Shown here: piece by piece, positions 9,552 through 17,879 of the stretch
Position numbering within the stretch: position 1 is the stretch's first letter
Layout of the letters: the number at the start of each line of letters is the position of its first letter
DNA from: Daldinia sp. FL1419
Lineage: Eukaryota > Ascomycota > Sordariomycetes > Xylariales > Hypoxylaceae
Direction: 5' to 3'
Length of the DNA: 17,879 bases
Assembly (NCBI GenBank): GCA_025201765.1
Contig: MU623678.1
Span: 1 to 17,879, forward strand
Notes under the pieces: model-generated
Seen by the model: only the letters and a program-made list of their open reading frames with translations
What the model was told of the DNA's origin: nothing
Database searches by the model: none
Made by a program: the position numbers and the translations under genes

Positions 9552-10093
9552 ACCTAAATAATACAAATAATATCAATTATTTCTTTCAATTAATTTAATA
9601 ATTTAAACAAATAAACAAATAAATATAATTTTTAAAAAAGAAAAAATTATTAAATAAGATTATATATTATTATATATTTTAAAATGGTTAATTATTATAT
9701 TTTTAAGCAAAATTTAAATTATTAATTTATAAATCTTCATTTTTTATTTATTAATAGATTTTTTTTAATTATTTTTATATATTTTTGATAGTATTTTTAT
9801 TAATAGGATATACTTAATTCCAAAATATTTTGGATTATTGATATTAATTTTAATAATTATTAATTTATAATATTACAATATTATTTATTTTACTAGAACA
9901 TTGATCCAATATCTTTTAAAATATGGATTTATATTATTTTATAAAGGGGTTGTTAATTAGTTTAATATAGGTAGGAATAAAAGGAGGATTACAAAAAAGA
10001 GTTGATTTTAATGTATTTAAATATTTAAGATTGTAACCCTAACTGGTGCTTGTTAATATTATATGATTTTACAAAAAAAGAAAAAGTTGTTAA
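9552..10093 (+). other. Copia-B 3' untranslated region with polypurine tract
   Basis: About 540 bases without a coding frame. The last part contains the polypurine tract expected before a 3' LTR: AAAAAAAGAAAAAG at 10073-10086, seven bases from the LTR edge. A telomere-like word, TAACCCTAACTGG, lies at 10034-10046. The rest is low-complexity A+T DNA with short T runs near 9735-9790. Confidence 0.7.
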
Positions 10094-10273
10094 TGTGGGA
10101 ATGTTAATCATATAACCATAATAATACAGACCCACTTTAATCTTATATTTAACTCTACATATTTTAATTTCTAACTAAAATATGTTCTTTTTTAAAATAA
10201 TTACTTTTTATTAAATTAATATAAATACCTTCATTTTTATTATTGCATGCAATGGTACCTTATCCATCCAACA
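10094..10273 (+). repeat. Copia-B 3' LTR (180 bp)
   Basis: It starts TGTGGGAATG and ends CCATCCAACA, the standard TG...CA form. It is gap-free against the 5' LTR. Relative to the 5' copy it has lost G to A at words such as GGTCATGTG and ATGGTGG, but it keeps TGCATGCAATGG and the terminal CCAACA. The two copies were therefore mutated independently. It is followed by ATAAA. Confidence 0.93.
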
Positions 10274-10278
10274 ATAAA
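10274..10278 (+). repeat. Target-site duplication of Copia-B, right copy (ATAAA)
   Basis: It is identical to 3442-3446. Joining the left flank to this point, with one ATAAA removed, reproduces the uninterrupted right arm of repeat C without any gap; only transitions separate the two. Confidence 0.87.
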
Positions 10279-10643
10279 AGATTTATTAGGTACTTAATAA
10301 TTCCAATTAATATTCTTTTAAATTAATCATTATTATATATACTTTTTCCTATCCCTTATAAACCTAATATTAAATTTATTTTTAATTAAAATAATATTTA
10401 ATATATCACCATTTTTTTATATACCCTTAAAAATAATATTTAATATTAATATTATTATTACCTTAAAAAATAATTTAATATAAATTTTAAAAATAATATT
10501 TAATAATATATATTTCTTTTTTTTTAAAAAATTATTTTAATTTTAAGGTTATTCCAAATTTCCTTCTAAACTTTCTATACCAATTGTAAATTATTTCTTT
10601 TTTCTATAATATTAATATCTTTACCTAAATATACTAGTTTAAA

Positions 10644-10675
<32 letters not shown>

Positions 10676-11500
10676 TATTTTATTTAAATTATAATATAAA
10701 TATTTAATTTATTTTTTAATATTATTTATTTATTTTAAATAAGAATTATAATCTGGAAAAAATTTACCCAATACCTATTTAACCTAATTCCATTACTATA
10801 ACTTTAACTACTTCCTATATTTCTATTAAAACTTATTATCTAATAGAAATAGTTTAAACACTACAAATATCCTTTACTATATTATAAAACATATTTTTTT
10901 TACCCCAATAATAATCTACTACAATTCCTTATCCAATTCAAACCCTAATAAACTAAACCCCCCTTCTTTAATAAAAAGGTAATCCAAAATTATATCTTAT
11001 TAAAAATAAAATAATAATTCTTATTTTTCAATTATATATTAAATATAACATTAAAGATATTAATTACTAATATTTTCATTTTCATTTTATTATTTTTAAT
11101 ATTATAATTTATAAAACTTAAAATATTATATATAAATAGTAAAATAATATTACATATTTTAAATAAATAATTTACCTTTAACCTAATATATATAACTATT
11201 TTTAATATAACTATTTTTAAGGTAAAAAGGTTCTAGGATTTGATATTCAATATTTTTTTTGGATTAAATACCTTATAATGGGGTATTGGAAAATTTGAAG
11301 ATTAGTGTTCTTAAGATTAGTTATATAATATATATTAATTAATTTAATAAATTTATAATTTTATTTTGATATTTTATAATATATACCAATTTAAACTAAA
11401 ATTGTTACGTAATATTGATTTTTAATTTATTAGCTAAGCCTTTACTTATAAAGTTTTCTTAACTTAAATTACTTATAATTTTCAGAATATTTTATATATT
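10279..11500 (+). repeat. Repeat C, left arm, second segment
   Basis: This is the reverse complement of about 14405-15611. Correspondence is clear along the whole length, for example the ATT microsatellite (10645-10670 against AAT at 15231-15265), the AAACCCCCCTTCTTTA stretch near 10955 against 14935-14950, and TTAGCTAAGCCTTTACTTA near 11431 against the right arm near 14470. Differences are mostly transitions, with a few small indels. Homology fades at about 11494-11501. The + strand keeps Cs (CCC, CCT) while the partner arm keeps Gs. I find no recognisable protein in either strand. Confidence 0.85.
10645..10670 (+). repeat. (ATT)n microsatellite in repeat C, left arm
   Basis: A pure ATT run of about nine units. 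Its inverted partner in the right arm (15231-15265) is longer, so the array length has changed since the arms diverged. Confidence 0.85.
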
Positions 11501-11861
11501 AATCTATATCTTTCTTATTTCATTAATTATGCCACAAATCTAACTGACCAATTAGTTCCTAAAGAAATCAATAAAAAAACCCCATAATTTTGGATATTAA
11601 ATCCTATTGTACAAATACTTCTAGTTGTAATCAAATATAAATTGGCTTAAAAAATCGCAAATTAAATTAATTTTCAAATAATACCAATTATTAATATTTT
11701 TAGGTAGTTTTTGAATTAATATAATAAATTAAAATGATTTTGAATTTTGATGTACCTTGTGCGCATGTTTATGGCTTCTTATGGTGTATAATTTATTTAA
11801 TTAAATAGAAATTTATATTAATAAAATATGTATATAAATTATTCAATTAGGATATTAAATA
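11501..11861 (+). other. Spacer between repeat C and satellite; possible coding relic 11525-11720
   Basis: This stretch has no partner elsewhere in the window. It is slightly less A+T rich and includes GTGCGCATG at 11759-11767. The frame starting at 11525 (+) runs about 65 codons with stops only where Gln or Arg codons could have mutated; it contains NYATNLTDQLVPKEINKK and FWILNPIVQILLVVIKYKLA. This could be a small remnant of a transposon or host gene, but I do not recognise the family, and a 65-codon match to expected stop types can occur by chance in such DNA. Confidence 0.3.
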
Positions 11862-14404
11862 AAAACTTTAATTAAAAACTCTAATTAAGAGTTTTAATTA
11901 AGAATTCTAATTAAACAAGAACTTTAATAACTATTTAAATATAAAGTGATTATATCCTGAAGAAGGTATTTAGGTAATTAAATAAAAGGTTGATTAATAA
12001 TAACAATTATTGGCACTTAAAAGGTAAAATAAACAATATATTTAATAAAAAAGAAAAACCATAAACTATTATAAAAGATTATTTAAAAAATGATACTTAA
12101 AATACTTGACTTAATTAAATAAAAATTAACTCTTAAAAACTTATATATTAGATATAAACTATAATAACTTTTATAAGATTTATCTTATACTTTAATTAAT
12201 AAAAAATATAAAATAATTATATATTAAGGAAAATATTAAGATAATTATATAAAATAATTAATAGAGGTGATTATTTATAATGATAATGCGTATTTAAGAG
12301 GTTATATTTAATAAGAAATAAAAAAGACATATATTATCATACAAAATTCTATAAAAGTAATCCTTGAAAAACTCTGTAAAATTTAATTTGATTAGATAAG
12401 AATTAATATTTGGGGGTTTATATATTAAATAAAAACTTTAATAGCTACCTAAATATAAAATAATTATATTTTGAAGAAGATATTTAAATAATTAAATAAA
12501 AGATTAATAGAAATAATTGCTAATAATGGTAACTAGTGTTTAAGAGGTTATAAGCAAAAAAAGCATATATTATTACAAAAAGTTATAAAATAACTTATTA
12601 AATTATTAAGAACCTAATATATTAGAACTTAACCTAATCAGAAAAGAACCAACTTTTAAGGACTTATATATTGAACAAAAGCTCTAATTAAACAAGAACT
12701 CTAATTAAACAGGAACTCTAATAATTAAATATAAAATAACTATATCTTAAAGAAGGTATTAAATTAATTAAATAAAAGATTAATAGAAGCAATTACCAAT
12801 AATAATAATTAACACTTAATATAATATATTTAATTAATAAGAGGATTATTTATTATTATAAAAAATTATAAAAAAAATTAATAATTTTAAAAAATTTAAT
12901 TTAATTAAACAAAAATTAATTATTAAAGGTTTATATATTAAATAAAACCTTTAATAATTATTTAAATATAAAATAATTATATCTTAAAGATAATATTAAA
13001 ATAATTAAATAAAAAATTAATAAAAATCCCTATTAATAACAATAATTAACACTTAATAAATAAAATAAACAATATATTTAATAAAAAAATAAATTCATAA
13101 ACTATTATAAGAATTATAAGAAAGAATAATAATTTTATAAAACTTAATCTAATCAAATAAAAATTAATTCTTAAAAATTTATATATTAAATAAAAGTTTT
13201 AATAATTTTTATAATATATATCCTATCCTATAGTTCAATTAACCTATAACAAACTAAAAACTATATAAATTCAAAAATATAAAGTGATAATATTTTAAGG
13301 AAAATAGAATGATTAAGTAGAGAAATTAATAATAATAACTATTTACCAATAATAACACATTATAAAAAAATATCTTCAAAAAAAGACCAAAAAAATATAT
13401 TATCATACGAAGACTTTATAAAAAAACTGATCTATAAAACTTTAAAAACTTAAACTAATCAAATAAAAAAACAACTTTTAAAAATTTATTTATATTAAAC
13501 ATAAACTCTAATTAAACAAAAACTCTAATTAAACAAAAACTCCTACAAAATATGCCCTGTACTTTATTGTACAAATTTCTATAGAAAAACTAACAATATA
13601 ATACTTAAGAACTTAAACTAATCAGATAAGAAAATAACTTTTGAAGGCTTATTTATGTTGAACATAAACTTTAATTGAATAAAAACTCCTGCAAAATATA
13701 CCCTAACCCTATATTTTTATCATACAAAACTCTATAAAATACTAATAATTTTATATTTAAAGATTTAAGCTAATCAAATAAGAAAATAATTTCTAAGGAT
13801 TTATTTATATTTTAAAAAGTCTATAGAAACCTTAAAAGGGTTGGTTCTATAGAGGTTAATAAAATCTTACAGCTTCAATTATATAATTACACTACAACCC
13901 TCTATAAAAACCCCCTCCTTAAAAAAAAAATTTTATATAATTAAGGTAATTTAATTATAAAAATAATTAAAAAAAAAATTTAATTAAAAATATAAAAATA
14001 ATTTTAATTTTTATAAGATATGCCTTATATTTTAATTATTTTATAATAAATTAAAAATTATATAAAAATAAAAAATATAAAATAATTATATCTTAAAAAA
14101 AATATTAAAACAATTAAATAAAAAACCTAATAAAAATAATTATTTATTAACAATAATACATATTAAAAAATTATATTCAATAAAAAGATTAAAAATATAT
14201 ATATTTATATAAGGTTTTATACAAACAATCTTTAAAGAATTATAATAAACTTACACTAATCAAATAAGAAAACAACTCTTAAAAGCCTATTTATATCCAA
14301 AAAACCTATAAAAACCTAGAAAGATTGGCTTTATAAGGACTAATAGGGTCTTTGCAGGGTAACTTTAGTTACATAATCATACTACCCCAGTTCAATATAA
14401 ATTA
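11862..14404 (+). repeat. Decayed subtelomeric satellite array, about 230-320-bp units
   Basis: A word like AATATAAAATAATTATATCTTAAAGAAG recurs near 11938, 12205, 12448, 12724, 12958, 13273 and 14068, giving spacings of roughly 267, 243, 276, 234, 315 and 795 bases. Between these anchors the same order of blocks returns: AATTAAATAAAAGATTAATAGAA, a run near AACACTTAA, a CATATATTATTA word, ACTTAATCTAATCAAATAAG, and (G)ACTTATATATTA. The 795-base gap holds units lacking the anchor (near 13500-13900). Toward the right end a longer block repeats: 13815-13920 and 14300-14397 share AAACCT...TTGG...TATA...CTAATA and a CACTACAACCC / CATACTACCCC end. No protein frame is visible. Unit boundaries are approximate. 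Confidence 0.75.
11864..11926 (+). repeat. Short subrepeat cluster, AACTCTAATTAA type
   Basis: Four to five degenerate copies of an ACTYTAATTAAA-like word, roughly 14-16 bases apart. Similar pairs or triplets occur at about 12679-12722 and 13502-13545, where the period is 17 (CTCTAATTAAACAAGAA and CTCTAATTAAACAAAAA). They mark the same phase of the long satellite unit, giving the array a two-level structure. Confidence 0.7.
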
Positions 14405-15231
14405 ATTAATTTTAAAATATTCTGAAAATTGTAAGCAATTTAAATTAAAAAAACTTTGTAAGTAAAGGTTTAGCTAATAAATTGAAAATTAATACTACAT
14501 AACAATTTTAATTCAAATTGGTACATATTATAAAGTGCTAAATTAAAATTATAAATTTATTAAATTAGTTGGTGTGTGTTATATAATCAATTTTAGGAGC
14601 ATTAATTTTTGAATTTTTTAATATTTTGTTGTAAGGTATTTAATCCAAAAGGAATATTGAATATTAAATCCTGGGGTTTTTTTACTTTAAAAATAATTAC
14701 ACTAAAAATAGTTATATATATTAAACCAAGGGTAAATTATTTATTTAAAATATATAATACTATTTTACTATTTATATATAATATTTTAAATTTTATAAAT
14801 TATAATATTAAAAGTAATAAAATAAAAATAAAAATATTAATAATTAATACCTTTAATGTTATATTTAATATATAACTAAAAAATAGGAATTATTATTTTA
14901 TTTTTAATAAAATATAATTCTAAACTACTTCTTTATTAAGGAAGGGGGACCTAGTTTGTTAGGGCTTAAATTGGATAAAAAATTATAACAGATTATTATT
15001 AAAACAAAAGAAATATATTTTATAATATAATAAAAGATATTTATAATATTTAAATTATTTTTATTAAATAATAAATTCTAATAGAAATATAAGAAATAAT
15101 TAAAGTTATAATAATAAAATTAGATTAAATAAATATTAAGTAAATTTTTTTTAAATTATAATTTTTATTTAAAATAAATAAGTAATATTAAAAAATAAAT
15201 TAAATATTTATATTATAATTTAGGTAAAGTA

Positions 15232-15263
<32 letters not shown>

Positions 15264-15956
15264 TTTAAATTAATATATTTGGATAAAGATATTAATATTA
15301 TAAAAAGAAGAAATAATTTACAATTGATATAGAAAGTTTAAAAAAAAATCTAAAATAATTTTTAAAGAGAAAAGAGGTATATATTATTAAATATTATTTT
15401 TAAAATTTATATTAAATTATTTTTTAAAATAATAATAATATTAATATTAAATATTATTTTTAAGGATATATAAGAAAATGATGATATATTAAATATTATT
15501 TTAATTAAAAATGGATTTAATATTGGGTTTATAAAGGATAGGGAAAGGTATATGTAATAATAATTAATTTAGAAAAATATTGGTTAAAATTATTAAATAT
15601 TTAATAAATTTCTTATTAATTAGATTAAAATATTAATTTTTATTAATTAATATATTATTAAATATATTTTTAAATATTAAACATTAATAATATTTGTTAA
15701 AGATATTTTAAATAATTAATATTAATTATAATATAAATAAATATAATTAAAAATAATTATTATTAAATAAAATTAGGTTAAAATATTATTAAATAATATT
15801 TATTTAATAATTTAATCTAATTAATAAATCATATAAATTAAATTTGGGAATAAAAGGGTAAAAGGATTTAGAAACAAAGATATTACTTATTTAAAAATTA
15901 ATTGGGAAGGTTAGAAAATTAGTTAATAAAATTAAAGAAGTTAATTAAAGGAGGTT
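14405..15956 (-). repeat. Repeat C, right arm (inverted copy, uninterrupted)
   Basis: Reverse complement of 10279-11500 followed by 3080-3446. At 15612-15616 the left arm's Copia-B insertion site appears as a single ATAAG (reverse strand) with no element, so this arm preserves the pre-insertion state. The longest open stretch, 14609-14875 on the + strand, is not kept open in the left arm and has no domain I know; I treat it as a chance ORF. The arm contains a GGAAGGGGGACC pocket at 14940-14951. The end is placed at 15956, opposite the Copia-A junction, but repeat C itself probably continues further right. Confidence 0.85.
15231..15265 (+). repeat. (AAT)n microsatellite in repeat C, right arm
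   Basis: About eleven AAT/TAA units, the inverted counterpart of 10645-10670. Confidence 0.85.
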
Positions 15957-16075
15957 AAAAAAGTTAATTAAAAGAGGTTAAAAGATTAATTAAAGGATTA
16001 ATTAAAGAATTAACTAAAAAATTAATTAAGGAAGATTAAAGGAATTATTTAAGGAAAACTAAATAAAACTAAAGA
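15890..16075 (+). repeat. Degenerate GTTAATTAAAGGAG-type tandem words
   Basis: A series of GTTAATTAAAG(G)AGGTTAAAA-like words, about 15-23 bases apart, each a purine-rich run plus TTAATTAA. The part up to 15956 pairs with the pyrimidine-rich TTAACCTT words at 3080-3160. The part after 15956 is the continuation of repeat C that Copia-A separated from the left arm. Confidence 0.6.
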
Positions 16076-16076
16076 A

Positions 16077-16140
16077 ATCTAATAAGAAACCTAATAAAAA
16101 ACCTAATAAAAAACTTAATAAAAAATTTAATAAGAAATTA
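16077..16140 (+). repeat. 12-bp tandem repeat (CCTAATAAAAAA)
   Basis: About five units of CCTAATAAAAAA, decaying to CTTAATAAAAAA and TTTAATAAGAAA toward the right; every change is a transition. It may be the outer edge of repeat C. Confidence 0.75.
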
Positions 16141-16876
16141 ATTACAATATTATATATAACCTAATATATAATATTAAAAATAAGATTTAAAAAAATATAA
16201 AAAAAAAAAATATTAATTTAATTTAAAGGCAAAAAAAATTAATATATATATTTAATTAAAATATATAGATTATATTAACCTCATATACCTATTAATTTAA
16301 TTAATAAATAATAATTAAAACAAATTAACAAAATTTTACAAAAACTTCCAAAACCTTTAAAATCTTCAATTAATTAAATCATATACCTAATATAAATATA
16401 ATTAATTTTTATATTAAAATTAAATTATATATAAATCTTTTAATTAATTACCCAAAATATATATTCTTAACCTTATTATTTAATTAATTAATTTTTAAAA
16501 ATAATAATATTATATATAAATTATTTAAAATTATTTCCAAAAAATTTACATATCCTTTCAAAATATATATTTAAAATACTAATATCTAATTAATTACCTT
16601 CTTTTATTAAATTAAATATATACTTTTAATTTTTAAATCTAATTAATTAATTAACTTAATTTAAATAACCTTTCTACAATATATACCTAAAATACCAATA
16701 TTTAATTAATTACCCTATTTTTTAAATTATTAATATTTCTATATTATATATTAATTATAAAATAAATAATTTAATTAACTATTCTAAATATATATAAATT
16801 ATTTTTAATTAATAAAATTTAATTAATTAATTATTATTTTATTATTTATCTTATTAATTTTATTATTAATTAATTT
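16141..16876 (+). other. Low-complexity A+T DNA with diverged direct repeats
   Basis: I see no gene here. TTAATTAA words are dense. One direct repeat is clear: 16554-16600 and 16669-16714 share CCTTTC..A.AATATATA..TAAAATAC.AATAT.TAATTAATTACC, 115 bases apart. Weaker echoes occur near 16320-16400 and 16440-16470. It separates repeat C from Copia-D and shows no convincing match to the missing part of Copia-A. Confidence 0.5.
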
Positions 16877-16939
16877 AAATTTGAAAATTTCAACCCACCC
16901 CCCTACAGGTACAATTTTAAAAAAAAAACTTTCAAATTT
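16877..16939. repeat. Inverted-repeat hairpin with a GC-rich loop
   Basis: AAATTTGAAAATTT (16877-16890) and AAACTTTCAAATTT (16926-16939) are complementary at 13 of 14 positions. The 35-base loop contains CAACCCACCCCCCTACAGGTAC, the most C-rich stretch of the right half of the window. It lies 21 bases from the inner edge of Copia-D. It could be a tiny MITE-like remnant, a terminator-like structure, or a junction scar. Confidence 0.5.
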
Positions 16940-16960
16940 ATTATATAACAAAGTTTTCTA

Positions 16961-17780
16961 ATAAGATTTTCTTTTAAAATTATTTTATAATTATTTAAAT
17001 TAAATATAGATTTAAATAATTGTACTTGGAGTTCCTTAATAGATATTAAATTATTTTTAAATTATATATAAGATTTAATATAAGAATTCCAAAATATAAA
17101 TATTCTTTAAATATATTAAATATTATAATAATATCTTTATTAATAATTATAATAATTTTATAAAAACCCTTTTATCTATTTTTTTCTTAATAAATAAAAA
17201 TTTCATTATTAATAAATAAAAATATAAATAATATTTTTATAATATTGGAATTATTACAAATATTAAACACATTTTAAATAAAATATTATAATTTGATTTT
17301 TATAATTTTAATTATAGTTTTTTATATTGCTTAAGTATGATAAGTTTAGGTAGATATAAATAATAAATTTATATTAATTTAGGAATAAATGTTTAAAATA
17401 CATAATATAAAAATAAATTTATTAAAATTAACTATATTATTAATTATTTTTATAATTATTTATAATTATAATATCTTTTATAAATTATATTACCTAAAAA
17501 TTAATAATAATATTAATTATATACAAAATTAATTATTCTTTTAAATATATAATATTAACAATTATTTCATAATTAAAATCTATATTAAAATTTTTAAAAA
17601 TAAATCTAAACCTTTATAAAATCTTACCTTTAATTTAATAATAATAATAAAATTTATTAATTTTTTTAATATTATTTATATTAATATTATAATTAATTTT
17701 ATTTAAAAAATTATAAAACTTTTTAATTATAAAATAATTGAAACAAATATATAAATATTATAATTCTATTTTTATAAAAG
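16961..17780 (-). mobile_element. Copia-D: inverted integrase fragment of the Copia-A family at the telomere
   Basis: The reverse complement aligns with Copia-A 97 to about 1170. In that orientation the zinc region reads LYICFNYFIIKKFYNFL and NKFYYYY (for LHRRFGHPS and NKFCHHC), then IIYLKE and the first catalytic site INIIINF (Asp to Asn). A deletion equivalent to Copia-A 398-660 (263 bases, out of frame) follows at 17475-17478, removing the second Asp and the Glu of the active site. Sequence equivalent to Copia-A 880-1120 then resumes clearly (INKDIIIIFN..., GTACTTGGAGTTCC on the + strand at 17021-17034). No LTR or RT remains. The outer end is cut off by the telomere and the inner end at about 16961 has no recognisable element boundary. 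Confidence 0.85.
17475..17478 (-). other. Deletion junction in Copia-D at AAAG microhomology
   Basis: The bases AAAG (CTTT on + strand) are present at both ends of the corresponding 263-base segment in Copia-A (394-397 and 657-660) but only once here. This is the pattern of a microhomology-mediated or replication-slip deletion. Confidence 0.7.
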
Positions 17781-17783
17781 CCA

Positions 17784-17879
17784 GTTAGGGTTAGGGTTAG
17801 GGTTAGGGTTAGGGTTAGGGTTAGGGTTAGGGTTAGGGTTAGGGTTAGGGTTAGGGTTAGGGTTAGGGTTAGGGTTAGG
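17784..17879 (+). repeat. Telomere repeat array, (TTAGGG)16
   Basis: Sixteen uninterrupted hexamers (96 bases) run to the end of the window. The G-rich strand points 5'->3' outward, as at a right-hand chromosome end. TTAGGG is the usual telomere of filamentous ascomycetes. Copia-D homology stops at about 17780; CCA at 17781-17783 lies between. There is no degenerate telomeric transition zone. The array length here is set by where the sequence ends, not by the true telomere length. Confidence 0.97.

Larger units (their letters stand above)
3447..10273 (+). mobile_element. Copia-B: complete but RIP-inactivated Ty1/copia retrotransposon (6827 bp)
   Basis: The element has two LTRs of exactly 180 bp (3447-3626 and 10094-10273), an ATAAA duplication on both sides, a purine tract before the 3' LTR, and the internal order gag, protease, integrase, RT, RNase H in a single polyprotein-like reading. 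The readable frame is frame 1 from about 4321 to 5680, frame 2 at about 5684-5900, frame 1 again at 5920-8375, then frame 3 to 9551, so at least three indels have accumulated. Catalytic residues of all four enzymes are mutated. Its pol diverges clearly from Copia-A, so it is another family of the same superfamily. It lies inside repeat C. At 6.8 kb it is somewhat long for copia, mainly because of a 0.7-kb leader and a 0.5-kb 3' UTR. Confidence 0.93.

Noticed and set aside
11864..13545. CRISPR-like array from the regularly spaced AACTCTAATTAA words
   Set aside because: The words are adjacent tandem copies with no unique spacers of constant length, no cas-like genes are present, and the context is eukaryotic.
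14609..14875. 88-residue + strand ORF in the right arm of repeat C
   Set aside because: The left arm copy of the same DNA is broken by several stops, the composition is Ile/Lys/Asn low complexity, and no domain is recognisable. A short shared stretch (KVFNPK, ILNIKS) is noted, but it is too short to call a gene.
1..17879. Mitochondrial or apicomplexan origin suggested by extreme A+T content
   Set aside because: A nuclear TTAGGG telomere, copia elements of a fungal type and transition-only repeat divergence fit a RIP-affected ascomycete. Plasmodium telomeres are a TTYAGGG mixture and lack such elements.
1..17879. tRNA, rRNA, riboswitch or a telomere-linked helicase gene
   Set aside because: I looked for GC-richer folded regions and for helicase motifs in the subtelomere and saw none; the few GC pockets (14940-14951, 16891-16912) are too short.

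Overview
This window is a chromosome end from a filamentous ascomycete (Pezizomycotina). It finishes at the right with 16 perfect TTAGGG repeats, running 5'->3' outward. Everything inward is extremely A+T rich, subtelomeric, and made of dead transposable elements and repeats. I found no intact gene, tRNA, rRNA or CRISPR array. The decay looks like repeat-induced point mutation (RIP): differences between repeat copies are almost all C-to-T or G-to-A transitions, stop codons fall where the family has Gln or Arg, and catalytic Asp/Glu codons have become Asn/Lys. Family comparisons are from memory, not from a database search, so the clade is firm only to about Pezizomycotina.

Layout. 1-3079: Copia-A, a Ty1/copia element on the + strand whose 5' part lies outside the window; integrase, reverse transcriptase and RNase H can be read, largely in frame 1. 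3080-3446 and 10274-11500: repeat C, left arm, split by the next element. 3447-10273: Copia-B, a complete element of another copia family, with two 180-bp LTRs, an ATAAA target duplication, and gag, protease, integrase, RT and RNase H remnants. 11500-14404: a spacer with a short possible coding relic and a decayed satellite of roughly 230-320-bp units. 14405-15956 and perhaps to about 16140: repeat C, right arm, inverted. 16140-16960: low-complexity DNA with a few diverged direct repeats and a GC-pocket hairpin. 16961-17780: Copia-D, a minus-strand integrase fragment of the Copia-A family, abutting the telomere. 17784-17879: telomere array.

History (inference). The two C arms form an imperfect inverted repeat of about 1.6 kb per arm around a 2.9-kb spacer. 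Copia-A and Copia-B both inserted into the left arm. The right arm keeps the uninterrupted Copia-B site, which confirms the insertion and its 5-bp duplication. Copia-D stops within its integrase and telomere repeats begin a few bases later, as expected if a broken end was healed inside a transposon. Nothing here is likely to encode a working protein; the interest lies in the architecture and in how completely RIP disabled each enzyme.
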